Program-made: the position numbers and the translations under genes | Notes under the pieces: generated by a model | The model's database searches: none | What the model was told of the DNA's origin: nothing | What the model saw: only the letters and a program-made list of their open reading frames with translations | Part shown: one piece after another, positions 6,962-18,158 of the stretch | Position numbering within the stretch: the first letter of the stretch is position 1 | Layout of the letters: each line of letters starts with the position of its first letter | Assembly: GCF_004152845.1 (NCBI RefSeq) | Contig: NZ_SEON01000003.1 | Coordinates: 310,001 to 374,000, forward strand | DNA length: 64,000 nt | Source: Sphingobium fuliginis | Lineage (GTDB): Bacteria > Pseudomonadota > Alphaproteobacteria > Sphingomonadales > Sphingomonadaceae | Reading direction: 5' to 3'

Positions 6962-9640
6962 TCATTTCCGGTTCGCCAGCGCCGCCTGAGCCGCCGCCAG
7001 TCGCGCGATCGGCACGCGATAGGGCGAGGCCGACACATAATCGAGGCCGGTCTTCTCGCAGAAGGCGATGGAGGCCGGGTCGCCGCCATGTTCCCCGCAA
7101 ATGCCGAGCTTGATGCCCTCGCGGGTCGCTCGACCGCGTTCGGCGGCCAGTTCGATCAGTTCGCCAACGCCTTCCACGTCGATGCTGACGAACGGGTCGC
7201 GGGCGAAGATGCCCTTGTCCACATATTGCGTCAGGAAGCGCCCGGCATCGTCGCGGCTGATGCCGATGGTGGTCTGCGTCAGGTCGTTGGTGCCGAAGGA
7301 GAAGAATTCGCCCACTTCCGCGATCTCGCCCGCCTTCAGCGCGGCGCGCGGCAGTTCGATCATCGTGCCGACCAGATAGTCGACGCTGGCGCCCTGCTCC
7401 TCGAAAACCTGCTTGGCCACGCTGTCGACGATCGCCTTCATCAGTTCCAGCTCTTTCTTCGTCGCAACGAGCGGGATCATGATTTCGGGGATCGGCGCCT
7501 CGCCGCTGCGCTGCTTGATGATCAGCGCGGCTTCGAAGATGGCGCGGGCCTGCATCTCGTAGATTTCAGGATAGGTGACGCCCAGACGGCAACCGCGATG
7601 GCCGAGCATCGGGTTGAATTCGTGCAGTTCGGCAGCGCGGCGCTTCAATGCTTCCACGCCGACGCCCGCAGCCTTGGCCACTTCCTCGAACTCCGCTTCG
7701 CCATGCGGCAGGAATTCGTGCAGCGGCGGATCGAGCAGGCGAATGGTGACGGGCAGGCCCGCCATCACCATGAAGATCTGCGCGAAGTCGTCGCGCTGTT
7801 CCGGCAGCAGCTTGTCGAGCGCGATGCGGCGGCCCTTTTCCGTGTCCGCGAGGATCATCTCGCGCACGGCGGTGATGCGGGCCGCGTCGAAGAACATATG
7901 CTCGGTACGGCAGAGGCCCACGCCTTCAGCGCCGAAATCGCGGGCGGTCTGGCAATCCAGCGGCGTTTCGGCATTGGCCCGGACCTTGAGGCGGCGGACC
8001 TTGTCGGCCCAGCCCATCAGCGTGCCGAAGTCCCCCGCCAGTTCCGGCTGCACGGTCGGCACTTCGCCCGCCATCACCTCGCCGGTCGAACCGTCGATGG
8101 TGAGGATGTCGCCTTCCTTGAGCGTGCGGCCTTCGATGCGCAGCGTCTTGGCGGCGTTGTCGATCGACAGGCTGCCCGCGCCGGAAACGCAGGGACGGCC
8201 CATGCCGCGCGCCACCACGGCCGCGTGGCTGGTCATGCCGCCGCGCGCGGTCAGGATGCCCTTGGCCGCATGCATGCCGTGAATGTCCTCGGGAGAGGTT
8301 TCCACGCGAACGAGGATCACCGAATCGCCCAGTTCGTTGCGGCGCTCCGCAGTGTCGGCGTCGAACACGATGGCGCCCGAAGCCGCGCCCGGAGAGGCGG
8401 GCAGGCCCTTGGTCAGCACGTCGCGCGGCGCCTTGGGATCGAGCGTCGGATGCAGAAGCTGGTCGAGCGCGGCGGGATCGACGCGGGCGACGGCTTCTTC
8501 CTCGGTGATCAGGCCCTCATTCGCCATGTCGACCGCGATCTTGAGCGCGGCCTTGGCGGTGCGCTTGCCCGAACGGGTCTGGAGCATCCAGAGCTTGCCC
8601 TGCTGCACCGTGAACTCGATGTCCTGCATGTCGCGATAATGGGTTTCGAGGATCTGGAACACCCGCGCCAGTTCGGCATAGGTTTCCGGCATCGCCTCTT
8701 CCATCGACAGCGGCTTGGCCCCTGCCCGCTCGCGCGCCTGCCTGGTAAGGTATTGCGGCGTGCGAATGCCCGCAACCACATCCTCGCCCTGCGCATTGAT
8801 CAGATATTCGCCATAATAGGCATTCTCGCCGGTCGCCGGGTCGCGGGTGAAAGCGACGCCGGTGGCGGAAGTATCGCCCATATTGCCGAACACCATTGCC
8901 TGCACGTTGACGGCCGTGCCCCAATCATGGGGAATCGAGTTCAGGCGGCGATAGACCTTGGCGCGGTCAGCCTGCCAGCTGCCGAAGACGGCGCTGATCG
9001 CGCCCCAGAGCTGGTCGTTCACATCCTGCGGGAAGGGCTTGTTCCAAAGTTTTGAAACAAGGCCCTTATATTCGGTGACGAGCGCCTTCCAGTCGTCGGC
9101 GGTCATTTCCGTGTCGAGCGTGTAGCCCTGGTCTTCCTTGGCGACTTCCAGCGCTTCCTCGAACGCGCCATGGTCGAGTTCCAGCACCACGTCCGAATAC
9201 ATCTGGATGAAACGGCGATAGCTGTCCCAGGCGAAACGTTCGTCGCCGGAAGCGGCAGCCAGACCCAGCACGGTTTCGTCGTTGAGGCCGAGGTTCAAGA
9301 CCGTGTCCATCATGCCGGGCATCGAGATACGCGCGCCGGAACGAACGGAAACCAGCAGCGGGTCGGCCTTGTCACCGAACTTCTTGCCGGTGATGCCCTC
9401 GATATGGGCGATGCCGTTGGCGACTTCCGCTTTCAGGCTTTCAGGATAGACCCCGCCGTCCTGATAATAGCGGGTGCACATCTCCGTGGTGATGGTGAAG
9501 CCCGGGGGCACCGGCAGGCCGATCGCAGCCATGCCGTCCAGATTCGCACCCTTGCCGCCGAGAAGATTCTTGTCCCCTTTGCCGCCATCATCGACGCCGC
9601 CGCCGAAACGATAAACATAACGGGTTGCGGTCGTGCTCAT
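6962..9640 (-). CDS. ppdK: Pyruvate, phosphate dikinase
   Basis: 892 residues from MSTTATRYVYRFGGG. It interconverts pyruvate + ATP + Pi and PEP + AMP + PPi in the cytoplasm. The N-terminal ATP-grasp domain opens GGKGANLDGMAAIGLPVPPGF. The swivelling phosphohistidine domain carries GGMTSHAAVVARG (~470), and the C-terminal PEP/pyruvate barrel ends with GICGEHGGDP (catalytic Cys ~847). Length is normal for bacterial PPDK. An upstream in-frame ATG at 9664 has aggag 10 nt ahead and would add MLTMEEAS; I prefer 9640 because it matches family N-termini and has aagagg close by. No regulatory PDRP gene is visible nearby. Confidence 0.96.
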   Translation of the reverse strand: MSTTATRYVYRFGGGVDDGGKGDKNLLGGKGANLDGMAAIGLPVPPGFTITTEMCTRYYQDGGVYPESLKAEVANGIAHIEGITGKKFGDKADPLLVSVRSGARISMPGMMDTVLNLGLNDETVLGLAAASGDERFAWDSYRRFIQMYSDVVLELDHGAFEEALEVAKEDQGYTLDTEMTADDWKALVTEYKGLVSKLWNKPFPQDVNDQLWGAISAVFGSWQADRAKVYRRLNSIPHDWGTAVNVQAMVFGNMGDTSATGVAFTRDPATGENAYYGEYLINAQGEDVVAGIRTPQYLTRQARERAGAKPLSMEEAMPETYAELARVFQILETHYRDMQDIEFTVQQGKLWMLQTRSGKRTAKAALKIAVDMANEGLITEEEAVARVDPAALDQLLHPTLDPKAPRDVLTKGLPASPGAASGAIVFDADTAERRNELGDSVILVRVETSPEDIHGMHAAKGILTARGGMTSHAAVVARGMGRPCVSGAGSLSIDNAAKTLRIEGRTLKEGDILTIDGSTGEVMAGEVPTVQPELAGDFGTLMGWADKVRRLKVRANAETPLDCQTARDFGAEGVGLCRTEHMFFDAARITAVREMILADTEKGRRIALDKLLPEQRDDFAQIFMVMAGLPVTIRLLDPPLHEFLPHGEAEFEEVAKAAGVGVEALKRRAAELHEFNPMLGHRGCRLGVTYPEIYEMQARAIFEAALIIKQRSGEAPIPEIMIPLVATKKELELMKAIVDSVAKQVFEEQGASVDYLVGTMIELPRAALKAGEIAEVGEFFSFGTNDLTQTTIGISRDDAGRFLTQYVDKGIFARDPFVSIDVEGVGELIELAAERGRATREGIKLGICGEHGGDPASIAFCEKTGLDYVSASPYRVPIARLAAAQAALANRK

Positions 9641-9809
9641 GCTGGCCTCTTCCATTGTCAACATAATCGCGGCTCTCCTGCACTGATTGCCGTGTATTTG
9701 TGCGATGCAACAAAACTTAAACAACAGGCGGGCGACAAACGCACCCGCTTTTACGACGATTGCTCTCCGATTCCACTGATTTTCCCGCTTGTGCGGGTAT
9801 GTTTTGGTA

Positions 9810-11900
9810 TTAGCCCGTAATTTTCGAGAAGTCGGCCACCGCGTGGACGGCGTTCCGCACCCGCGCAAGCAGCGCGAGGCGAGCGGAACGTTTCGCCGGA
9901 TCGGCATCGTTGACGGTGACGGTTTCGAAAAAGGCGTCGATCGGCGCCCGCAATGTTGCAAGTGCTGCCATGGCCCCTTCGAAATCTTCCGCCGCCAGAG
10001 AGGCGTCAGCGCGAGGCTCCGCGGCGTCCAGCGCGGCGATCAGGTCCGCCTCCGCCTGTTCGGGGGCATGGGAGAGTTCGACCTGCCCGGCTGTTTCGGC
10101 GCCTTCCTTCTTGAGGATGTTTGCCGCGCGCTTGTAGCCGGCGAGGAGGTTGGCGCCATCGTCGGTGGCGATGAAGGACTGGAGCGCCTTCACGCGGGCG
10201 AGCAGGCGGACCAGATCGTCTTCCCCGCCCAGCGCGAATATGGCGTCGATCAGGTCATGGCGGACGCCGGCTTCACGCTGCTGGACCTTCAGACGGTCCG
10301 CGAAGAAGTCGAGCAATTCACCCTCCGCCACGGACAGACGCAAATTATTGGCGGTGACGATCTGGATGACGCCCAGCGCTGCCCTGCGGAGGGCGAAAGG
10401 ATCGCGCGAGCCGGTAGGCTTCTCATCGATGCCGAAGAAGGAGCGGAGCGTATCCAGTTTGTCGGCCAGCGATAGCGCCACGGTCAGCGGCGCGGTCGGG
10501 ACCTCATCTCCCTGCCCGACCGGCTTGTAATGATCGCGGATGGCATCCGCCACGCCATCGGGCAGGCCTTCAGCCCGGGCATAGTAGCCGCCCATGATGC
10601 CTTGAAGCTCGGGGAACTCGCCTACCATTTCGGTGACGAGGTCGGCCTTGGCGAGACGGGCAGCCTGTTCGGCCAAGTCCGCCAGCGCCTTTTTCCCCTC
10701 GTCATTCCCATAGCGGGAATCCATCGCCGATGTTGCGTCCGGGTGAGAGATCTGGGGATGGGGTCCTGCCTTCGCAGGGGCGACGATGCCTTCTTCCACC
10801 AACCGGCGCGCCAGCTTTGCGACACGCTCCACCTTATCGGCCACGGTGCCGAGCTTTTCGTGGAAGGTGATGCGTTCCAGCTTCTTTGCGTGATCCTCCA
10901 GCTTCGTCCTGCGATCCTGCTCCCAGAAGAAGCGGGCATCCGACAGGCGGGCGGCGAGAACCTTGCGGTTGCCCGCCACGATCGCCGCGCCGCCATCCTT
11001 CGCCTCGATATTGGCGGTGCAGATGAAGGCGGGGGCCAGCTTGCCGTTCGCGTCGCGCAGGACGAAATATTTCTGGTTGATGCGCAGGGTTAGCTGAATG
11101 ACTTCAGGCGGCACCTCAAGGAAGGCCGGGTCGAAATCGCCCAAGAGCGGGACCGGCCACTCTGTCAGCCCCGCATTCTCCGCGATGAGGCCCTTGTCCT
11201 CGATCACCGCGTAGCCGCGGGCTGCCGCGGCTTCGGCAGCCTTTGCCTCGATGATCGACTGGCGTTCCTGGTGGCTGGCGATCACATGGCATGCGCGCAG
11301 CTTTTCGGCATAGTCATGCGCGCCGCCGATGGTGATCTCGCCGGGATGGTGGAAGCGGTGCCCCAGCGTTGCGTAACCGCTGCGGATGCCTTCGATTTCG
11401 ATGTCGACCAGGTCTTCGCCCAGGATCGCGACGATGCCTTGCAGCGGGCGAACCCAGCGCAGGCTTTCCGTGGTCTGCGATGCGGCGCCCCAGCGCATCG
11501 ACTTGGGCCAGGGGAAGCTGCGGATAATGGCAGGGACGGCTTCGGCCAGAACCTCGGCAGTGGCGCGGCCGGGCTTGTTCACCGTGGCGAACCAGACGCC
11601 GTCACGTTCCTCAAGCTGATCCTGGGTCAGGCCGGTCTTGCGAAGGAAGCCCTCCAGCGCCTGCGCGGGCGCCGAAGTGCGGGGCCCCTTGAATTCTTCG
11701 CTGACAGCGGCGGTTTCCAGCGGCAGGTTGCGGGCTATCAGGGCCAGGCGGCGGGGGGTGACGAAGCTGTCGATGCTTTCGGGCTGCAGGCCGGACCTTG
11801 CCAGTTCCTCGGTGAAGAGGCGGGCAAGGTCTTCCGATGCCTTGATCTGCATGCGCGCGGGGATTTCCTCGCAGCGCAGTTCGAGGAGGAAATCAGTCAT
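9810..11900 (-). CDS. glyS: Glycine--tRNA ligase beta subunit
   Basis: 696 residues from [17 protein letters not shown], the family N-terminus. Together with GlyQ it forms the alpha2beta2 glycyl-tRNA synthetase; the beta chain binds tRNA. Family features include FVTPRRLALIARNLP near the start, TLRINQKYFVL, and the GIMGGYYA segment. Start and glyQ stop overlap as TAATG, so translation is coupled. Around residues ~372-401 the protein carries an extra ~30-residue stretch (IVAPAKAGPHPQISHPD...) encoded by a palindromic repeat at 10699-10786. By eye it replaces a short turn in E. coli GlyS. The reading frame is intact. Confidence 0.95.
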   Translation of the reverse strand: MTDFLLELRCEEIPARMQIKASEDLARLFTEELARSGLQPESIDSFVTPRRLALIARNLPLETAAVSEEFKGPRTSAPAQALEGFLRKTGLTQDQLEERDGVWFATVNKPGRATAEVLAEAVPAIIRSFPWPKSMRWGAASQTTESLRWVRPLQGIVAILGEDLVDIEIEGIRSGYATLGHRFHHPGEITIGGAHDYAEKLRACHVIASHQERQSIIEAKAAEAAAARGYAVIEDKGLIAENAGLTEWPVPLLGDFDPAFLEVPPEVIQLTLRINQKYFVLRDANGKLAPAFICTANIEAKDGGAAIVAGNRKVLAARLSDARFFWEQDRRTKLEDHAKKLERITFHEKLGTVADKVERVAKLARRLVEEGIVAPAKAGPHPQISHPDATSAMDSRYGNDEGKKALADLAEQAARLAKADLVTEMVGEFPELQGIMGGYYARAEGLPDGVADAIRDHYKPVGQGDEVPTAPLTVALSLADKLDTLRSFFGIDEKPTGSRDPFALRRAALGVIQIVTANNLRLSVAEGELLDFFADRLKVQQREAGVRHDLIDAIFALGGEDDLVRLLARVKALQSFIATDDGANLLAGYKRAANILKKEGAETAGQVELSHAPEQAEADLIAALDAAEPRADASLAAEDFEGAMAALATLRAPIDAFFETVTVNDADPAKRSARLALLARVRNAVHAVADFSKITG
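10699..10786. repeat. Palindromic repeat element inserted in frame within glyS
   Basis: About 88 bp bounded by TCGTC (10699-10703) and its complement GACGA (10782-10786). Inside are two hairpins: ATTCCC-5-GGGAAT at 10704-10720 and CCTGC-CTTC-GCAGG at 10765-10778. This is the layout of intergenic palindromes seen in many sphingomonads and other proteobacteria. Here it is read through in frame on the minus strand. Confidence 0.75.
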
Positions 11901-12772
11901 TATGCGACCCACCGGTTCTTCGCCATCCATGCTTCGCAGCTTCCCTTAGCAAGATCGCGAACGCGGCCGATGTAACTGGCGCGCTCCTGCACTGAGATCA
12001 CGCCCCGCGCTTGCAACAGGTTGAAGATGTGTGAAGCTTTGATGGCCTGTTCATAAGCGGGGATCGGTAATTCCGCTACAAGGCAGTTTTCGCATTCCGC
12101 GACAGCCTTTCGGAAAGCATCGAAAAGGCTGTCGGTATTGGCCACTTCAAAGTTCCAAACCGACATCTGTCGTTCGTTTTCCAAAAAGACGTCGCCATAG
12201 GTGACACCGGCATCGTTGAACGCCAGATCGTAAATGCTGTCTTTACCCTGAATATAAAGGGCGAGGCGTTCCAACCCATAAGTCAGTTCGCCTGAGACCG
12301 GCTTGCAGTCGAAACCACCCATTTGCTGGAAATAGGTAAACTGGCTGATCTCCATGCCGTCGCACCAAACTTCCCAACCCAATCCCCATGCGCCCAGCGT
12401 CGGACTTTCCCAATCATCCTCGACGAAGCGTATGTCGTGAACCAGCGGATCGATGCCGATCGCCGCCAAGCTGCCCAAGTACAGTTCCTGTAAATTGGCA
12501 GGACTGGGCTTCATGATAACCTGATATTGATAATAATGCTGAAGCCTGTTGGGGTTTTGGCCATAGCGACCATCGGTCGGCCGCCTGCTCGGTTGTACGA
12601 AGGCGGCGTTCCAATTGTCCGGACCAAGCGCGCGCAAGGTCGTCGCAGTATGAAATGTCCCGGCGCCCATTTCCATGTCATAGGGCTGCAGGATCACGCA
12701 GCCCTGCCGTCCCCAATAGGCATGCAGGGTCAGGATCAGGTCCTGAAAGGAAAGCGCTTTACTTGTCGCCAC
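11900..12772 (-). CDS. glyQ: Glycine--tRNA ligase alpha subunit
   Basis: 290 residues, standard length for GlyQ. It makes glycyl-adenylate and charges tRNA-Gly with GlyS. Typical segments are [55 protein letters not shown] and [13 protein letters not shown]. Its stop overlaps the glyS start. Two 60-bp samples I counted by hand had 52-55% GC, lower than the surrounding genes, so codon use differs slightly from its partner. It is divergent from the TraB-family gene across a 179-bp gap that probably holds both promoters. Confidence 0.97.
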   Translation of the reverse strand: MATSKALSFQDLILTLHAYWGRQGCVILQPYDMEMGAGTFHTATTLRALGPDNWNAAFVQPSRRPTDGRYGQNPNRLQHYYQYQVIMKPSPANLQELYLGSLAAIGIDPLVHDIRFVEDDWESPTLGAWGLGWEVWCDGMEISQFTYFQQMGGFDCKPVSGELTYGLERLALYIQGKDSIYDLAFNDAGVTYGDVFLENERQMSVWNFEVANTDSLFDAFRKAVAECENCLVAELPIPAYEQAIKASHIFNLLQARGVISVQERASYIGRVRDLAKGSCEAWMAKNRWVA

Positions 12773-12951
12773 CGGTGGTCCCCAGAAATCATGGCTTTAA
12801 GAAAATGACGGATCGATTGCGGCGCGCCTTGGCGCAGCGAGGGCGCAGGGTCAAGGGAAAGAGGGCGGGCTTAACCGTAAATCCGCTTGCTCTGGCGGCC
12901 GGTGGCCCGCATGGAAGGGAAAACCCTTAAGGAAACGGACCCGCAATTCAG

Positions 12952-13866
12952 ATGAGATGGCCCTCTTTCCGCTGGCTGGCCCCCGCCATAATGCTGCTTG
13001 GCGGATGCGCGCTGGAACAGCCCGCCGCCGCCCGCGGTGCGGCGACGCGCTCCGCCTATGTGACGCCGGCCCTGTGGGAGGTGAAGGACGCCGACACCAC
13101 CATCTATCTGTTCGGCACCGTCCATGTGATGAAGCCGGGGGTCGACTGGTTCAAGGGCTGGGTCAGATCGGCCTTCGATCAGTCGGACGAGCTGGTGCTG
13201 GAGATCGTCGAGCCGGAAGATCCCAATGGGCTGGCGTCCACCATGGCGGGCGCGGCGCTTGCGCGGGACGGCGTGAAGCTGTCGGACCGCCTGGGCGCGG
13301 ACGACCGCGCCAAATATCAGGCGGCGATGAGCACGAACGGGCTTCCCTGGCAGGCCTTCGAGATGTTCAATCCCTGGATGGCGGGCATGGCGCTGTCGGT
13401 GAAGCCCCTGGAAGCGCTGGGCTACAAGTCGGACCTGGGCGCGGAGAAGGTGCTGACGGCGGCGGCCAGGGCTTCGGGCAAGAAGGTCGGCGCGCTGGAG
13501 ACGGTGGAGCAGCAGCTCGGCTATTTCGCCGGCCTGCCGATGGAGCAGCAGGTGAACTTCCTGACCGCGACCATAGAGGGCCTGCCGGACATGGACCGGG
13601 AGTTCGCCAGCTTGGTCGCGCACTGGCAGGGCGGGGAGCCGGACAAGCTGGCGGCGGAGATGAACGAATCGCTGGAGGCGACGCCGGAACTGGCCCAGGT
13701 GCTGCTGATCCAGCGCAACGCCAACTGGGCGAAATGGATCAAGCGGCGGCTCAACCAGCCGGGCACGCTGTTCATTGCCGTCGGCGCCGGGCATCTGGCG
13801 GGCAAGGGCAGCGTGCAGGACCAGTTGGCGGCGCTGGGCATCGCGTCGGCACGGGTGAAACAATAG
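12952..13866 (+). CDS. TraB/GumN-family lipoprotein, copy A
   Basis: 304 residues. The signal peptide ends in lipobox LGGC (Cys19). The mature part has the TraB/GumN pattern: PALWEVKDADTTIYLFGTVHVM near the start, DELVLEI, ALETVEQQLGYF in the middle and [20 protein letters not shown] at the end. The conserved GTxH and GxGH histidines are candidate metal ligands of this Tiki-like fold; the bacterial substrate is unknown. One nucleotide separates it from a paralogue, so the pair is one transcription unit. Confidence 0.88.
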   Translation: MRWPSFRWLAPAIMLLGGCALEQPAAARGAATRSAYVTPALWEVKDADTTIYLFGTVHVMKPGVDWFKGWVRSAFDQSDELVLEIVEPEDPNGLASTMAGAALARDGVKLSDRLGADDRAKYQAAMSTNGLPWQAFEMFNPWMAGMALSVKPLEALGYKSDLGAEKVLTAAARASGKKVGALETVEQQLGYFAGLPMEQQVNFLTATIEGLPDMDREFASLVAHWQGGEPDKLAAEMNESLEATPELAQVLLIQRNANWAKWIKRRLNQPGTLFIAVGAGHLAGKGSVQDQLAALGIASARVKQ

Positions 13867-13867
13867 G

Positions 13868-14752
13868 ATGATCGGCCTTCTGGCGCGCTGGCTGGGGCTG
13901 GCCGTCCTATGCCTGATTGCCGCTTGCGGGGAGAATCCCCCTGCCCCACCGCCCGGTGGAGGGCCCGCGCTTTGGCGGGTGGAGGGCAAGGGCGTCGACG
14001 GCTGGCTGTTCGGCACCATCCATATATTGCCGGACGGCGTGGAATGGCGGACCGGGCCGATCAAGGAGGCGATCGGACGAGCGGACAGGCTGGTGCTGGA
14101 ATCGGCCGGGATACAGGATCAGGCGGGCACTTTGGCGCAGTTCGAGAGGATGGGGCGCAGTCCGGGGCTGCCCCTGCTGGAGACGCGCGTTCCGGCGGGA
14201 GACAAGGCGGCGCTGGAGGAGATCGTCGAGAATGGCGGCACCAATACGCAAACTCTCTCCGCTTATAAGGATTGGGCGGCGGCGATGCTGCTTTCGGCGG
14301 CGGCGCAACAGGCCCTGCATGTCAGCCAGGATCATGGCGTCGAACCCGCGCTGATCGCGACATTCGGAAAGGCGGGCAAGCCCATAAGCGGGCTGGAGAC
14401 TGTGGAGCGGCAGTTTCGGGCCTTCGATACGCTCCCCCCGGATGCGCAGCGGCGGCTGCTGGTCGATACGGTGCGCGAGGCGAAGGAGATGCGGCGGCTT
14501 TACGACCATATCCTCAACGCCTGGATCAGGGGCGATCTCGCCACCCTTGCGCGGGACGGCAGGTTGGGCGAGACGCCCGATCCGGTGGTGGAACAGGCGG
14601 TGCTGGTGGACCGGAACCGTGACTGGGTGAAGTCGGTGGAGACGCTCGAGGGGCGGCCCTTCATCGCGGTGGGCGCGGGACATCTGGCGGGCAAGGACAA
14701 TCTGGTCGACCTGCTTCGGGCCGGTGGATACAGGGTGACGCGGATGCAGTAG
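13868..14752 (+). CDS. TraB/GumN-family lipoprotein, copy B
   Basis: 294 residues, lipobox IAAC (Cys20), followed by a short Pro/Gly linker. It shares the family pattern with its upstream neighbour ([54 protein letters not shown]) but the two have diverged well beyond a recent duplication. Both keep the paired histidine motifs, so both may be active. No function in cell envelope or polysaccharide biology is demonstrated here. Confidence 0.87.
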   Translation: MIGLLARWLGLAVLCLIAACGENPPAPPPGGGPALWRVEGKGVDGWLFGTIHILPDGVEWRTGPIKEAIGRADRLVLESAGIQDQAGTLAQFERMGRSPGLPLLETRVPAGDKAALEEIVENGGTNTQTLSAYKDWAAAMLLSAAAQQALHVSQDHGVEPALIATFGKAGKPISGLETVERQFRAFDTLPPDAQRRLLVDTVREAKEMRRLYDHILNAWIRGDLATLARDGRLGETPDPVVEQAVLVDRNRDWVKSVETLEGRPFIAVGAGHLAGKDNLVDLLRAGGYRVTRMQ

Positions 14753-14874
14753 CACCCATCCCGCTTCCCGGCCCTTGCTTTCCAGCGCCTTTCTGCTATT
14801 GGGCCGCGGTCCCGACATGGTCATCCCTGGAGGCGTGGCGGGCACCTACATCAATTTGCTTTTGGAGACACGCA

Positions 14875-15489
14875 ATGAGCGAGCAGCTTACGCTGTCGGC
14901 AGAGGCACGCGATCGGGCAGGCAAGGGAGCCTCCCGCGCTCTCCGCCGTGAGGGCCGCGTACCCGCCGTCATCTATGGTAACAATGAAGAACCGCAGTCG
15001 ATCCACGTCGAGGAAAAGCTTCTCAACAAGCTGCTCGGCACCGGCCATTTCTTCAATTCGGTCGTCTTCGTCGAAGTGGGCGGCAAGAAGGTCCGCACCC
15101 TCGCCAAGGATGTGGCTTTCCACCCCGTGACCGACCGTCCGCTGCACGCCGATTTCCTGCGCGTTTCGGAACATGCCACCGTCCACGTCAACGTGCCGGT
15201 TGTCTTCAGCAATGAAGACGCTTCGCCCGGCCTGAAGAAGGGCGGCGTGCTCAACATCGTCGCGCACGAGATCGAACTGATCGTCGATGCGGCCGAGATT
15301 CCGGACGATGTCGTCGTCGACCTGACCGGCCTGGATGTCGGTGAGTCGATCCACATTGGCGCCGTGAAGCTGCCCAAGGGCGCCAAGGCCGCCCATGACG
15401 AAACCGACTTCACCGTCGCGACCATCGTTGCCCCCTCGGCTCTGAAGAGCGCCGAAGGCGACAATGAGACGCCGGCTCAGGGCGAATAA
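14875..15489 (+). CDS. rplY: 50S ribosomal protein L25 / general stress protein Ctc
   Basis: 204 residues, the long Ctc form (TL5-like) rather than the ~95-residue E. coli L25. The N-terminal 5S-rRNA-binding domain shows [20 protein letters not shown] and [15 protein letters not shown]. The C-terminal beta domain has [22 protein letters not shown] and a short acidic tail. A gagaca run precedes the ATG. It sits upstream of pth, a common bacterial pairing, with a palindromic repeat between them. Confidence 0.95.
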   Translation: MSEQLTLSAEARDRAGKGASRALRREGRVPAVIYGNNEEPQSIHVEEKLLNKLLGTGHFFNSVVFVEVGGKKVRTLAKDVAFHPVTDRPLHADFLRVSEHATVHVNVPVVFSNEDASPGLKKGGVLNIVAHEIELIVDAAEIPDDVVVDLTGLDVGESIHIGAVKLPKGAKAAHDETDFTVATIVAPSALKSAEGDNETPAQGE

Positions 15490-15524
15490 GCCCCTAGTCT
15501 GGCTGGCCGTTTATCGGTTCGCTC

Positions 15525-15609
15525 AACCCCCGTTCGGGCTGAGCTTGTCGAAGCCCCGTTCTTTTCGAAGAAGTGAGGCCGTTCGACAGGTTCAGGACGA
15601 ACGGGGGTT
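15525..15609. repeat. Palindromic intergenic repeat between rplY and pth
   Basis: Outer arms AACCCCCGTTCG (15525-15536) and CGAACGGGGGTT (15598-15609) are exact complements. Inner arms resembling CTTGTCGAA/TTCGACAGG are nested inside. The motif combining GTTCG and CTTGTCGAAG is typical of sphingomonad intergenic repeats. It ends 24 bp before the pth start, so its RNA hairpin could affect pth expression. Confidence 0.75.
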
Positions 15610-15633
15610 TGTCTTATCGGGAGTATCGACGCG

Positions 15634-16203
15634 ATGCAGATCTGGGTGGGCCTGGGCAATCCCGGAACCCAATATGCGATGAACCGGCATAATGTCGGTT
15701 TCATGGCGGTCGACCTGATCGCGGACATGCATCGCTTCTCTCCGCCGAAGAAGCAGTTCCAGGGCTGGGTGCAGGAAGGACGCATCGGTCCTGAGAAGAT
15801 CGTCCTGCTGAAACCGGCAACCTTCATGAACGAGAGCGGACGCTCGGTTGGGGAAGCCATGCGCTTCTACAAACTGACGCCGCAGGATGTGACGGTCTTT
15901 CACGACGAACTGGACCTTGCGCCCATGAAGGTCAAGGTGAAGCGCGGCGGCGGCAATGCGGGACATAACGGCCTGCGTTCGACCGATGCGCATATAGGGG
16001 CGGAGTTTCGCCGGGTGAGGATCGGCATCGGCCATCCGGGGCACAAGGACCGGGTGCACGGCTATGTGCTGGGCAATTATCACAAGAGCGAGATGGACGC
16101 GCTGGCCGACATGCTGGGCGCGATCGGAGCGGAAGCGGAGTGGCTCGCCAAGGGAGAGGATGCGCGGTTCATGAATGAGGTGGCGCTGCGGCTGGCGGAC
16201 TGA
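15634..16203 (+). CDS. pth: Peptidyl-tRNA hydrolase
   Basis: 189 residues, the normal size. It releases peptides from peptidyl-tRNA dropped by stalled ribosomes. The family signature is complete: WVGLGNPGTQYAMNRHNVGF with catalytic His19, LLKPATFMNESG, FHDELDLAPMKVKVKRGGGNAGHNGLRS and the RVRIGIGHPG strand. The ATG is set by this conserved N-terminus; the region just upstream is the palindromic repeat. Confidence 0.97.
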   Translation: MQIWVGLGNPGTQYAMNRHNVGFMAVDLIADMHRFSPPKKQFQGWVQEGRIGPEKIVLLKPATFMNESGRSVGEAMRFYKLTPQDVTVFHDELDLAPMKVKVKRGGGNAGHNGLRSTDAHIGAEFRRVRIGIGHPGHKDRVHGYVLGNYHKSEMDALADMLGAIGAEAEWLAKGEDARFMNEVALRLAD

Positions 16204-16289
16204 GACGGGCGAATTGCGCGTCCGTCCGCCCTGCCCTCACGGTGAAATGGCCAGGGTGGATTGCGGACTGTCGCAGTCCCACGCCATAG

Positions 16290-17954
<1,665 letters not shown>

Positions 17955-18028
17955 GGACAGTCGCCAAAGCTTACCATGGGGAAATGGACCGGAAATGAGG
18001 GCACGCTAAAGGGCGGGCAATCGACCGA

Positions 18029-18135
18029 CGCTCTTCGTGCTTCTGCGAAGGCAGTAGCCCAGTCCGGCCATTTGGAAGACGAATAAACGTCTGAACTGGG
18101 CTCCTGCCTCCACAGGAGCAGCATCATCAAGAGCG
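18029..18135. repeat. Nested palindromic repeat downstream of pgm
   Basis: Nested complementary arms: CGCTCTT/AAGAGCG (18029-18035, 18129-18135), GCCCAGT/ACTGGGC (18057-18063, 18095-18101) and AGACG-6-CGTCT (18077-18092). A side hairpin CTCCTG/CAGGAG lies at 18101-18118. The whole can fold as a long imperfect hairpin and may also end the pgm transcript. It ends 23 bp before the next start codon. Confidence 0.7.
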
Positions 18136-18158
18136 GCGCTTTTGTTTGCGAGGACGTG

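Noticed and set aside
7088-9055. Long plus-strand open frame opposite ppdK
   Set aside because: Antisense shadow; the minus strand encodes a complete PPDK with all catalytic motifs.
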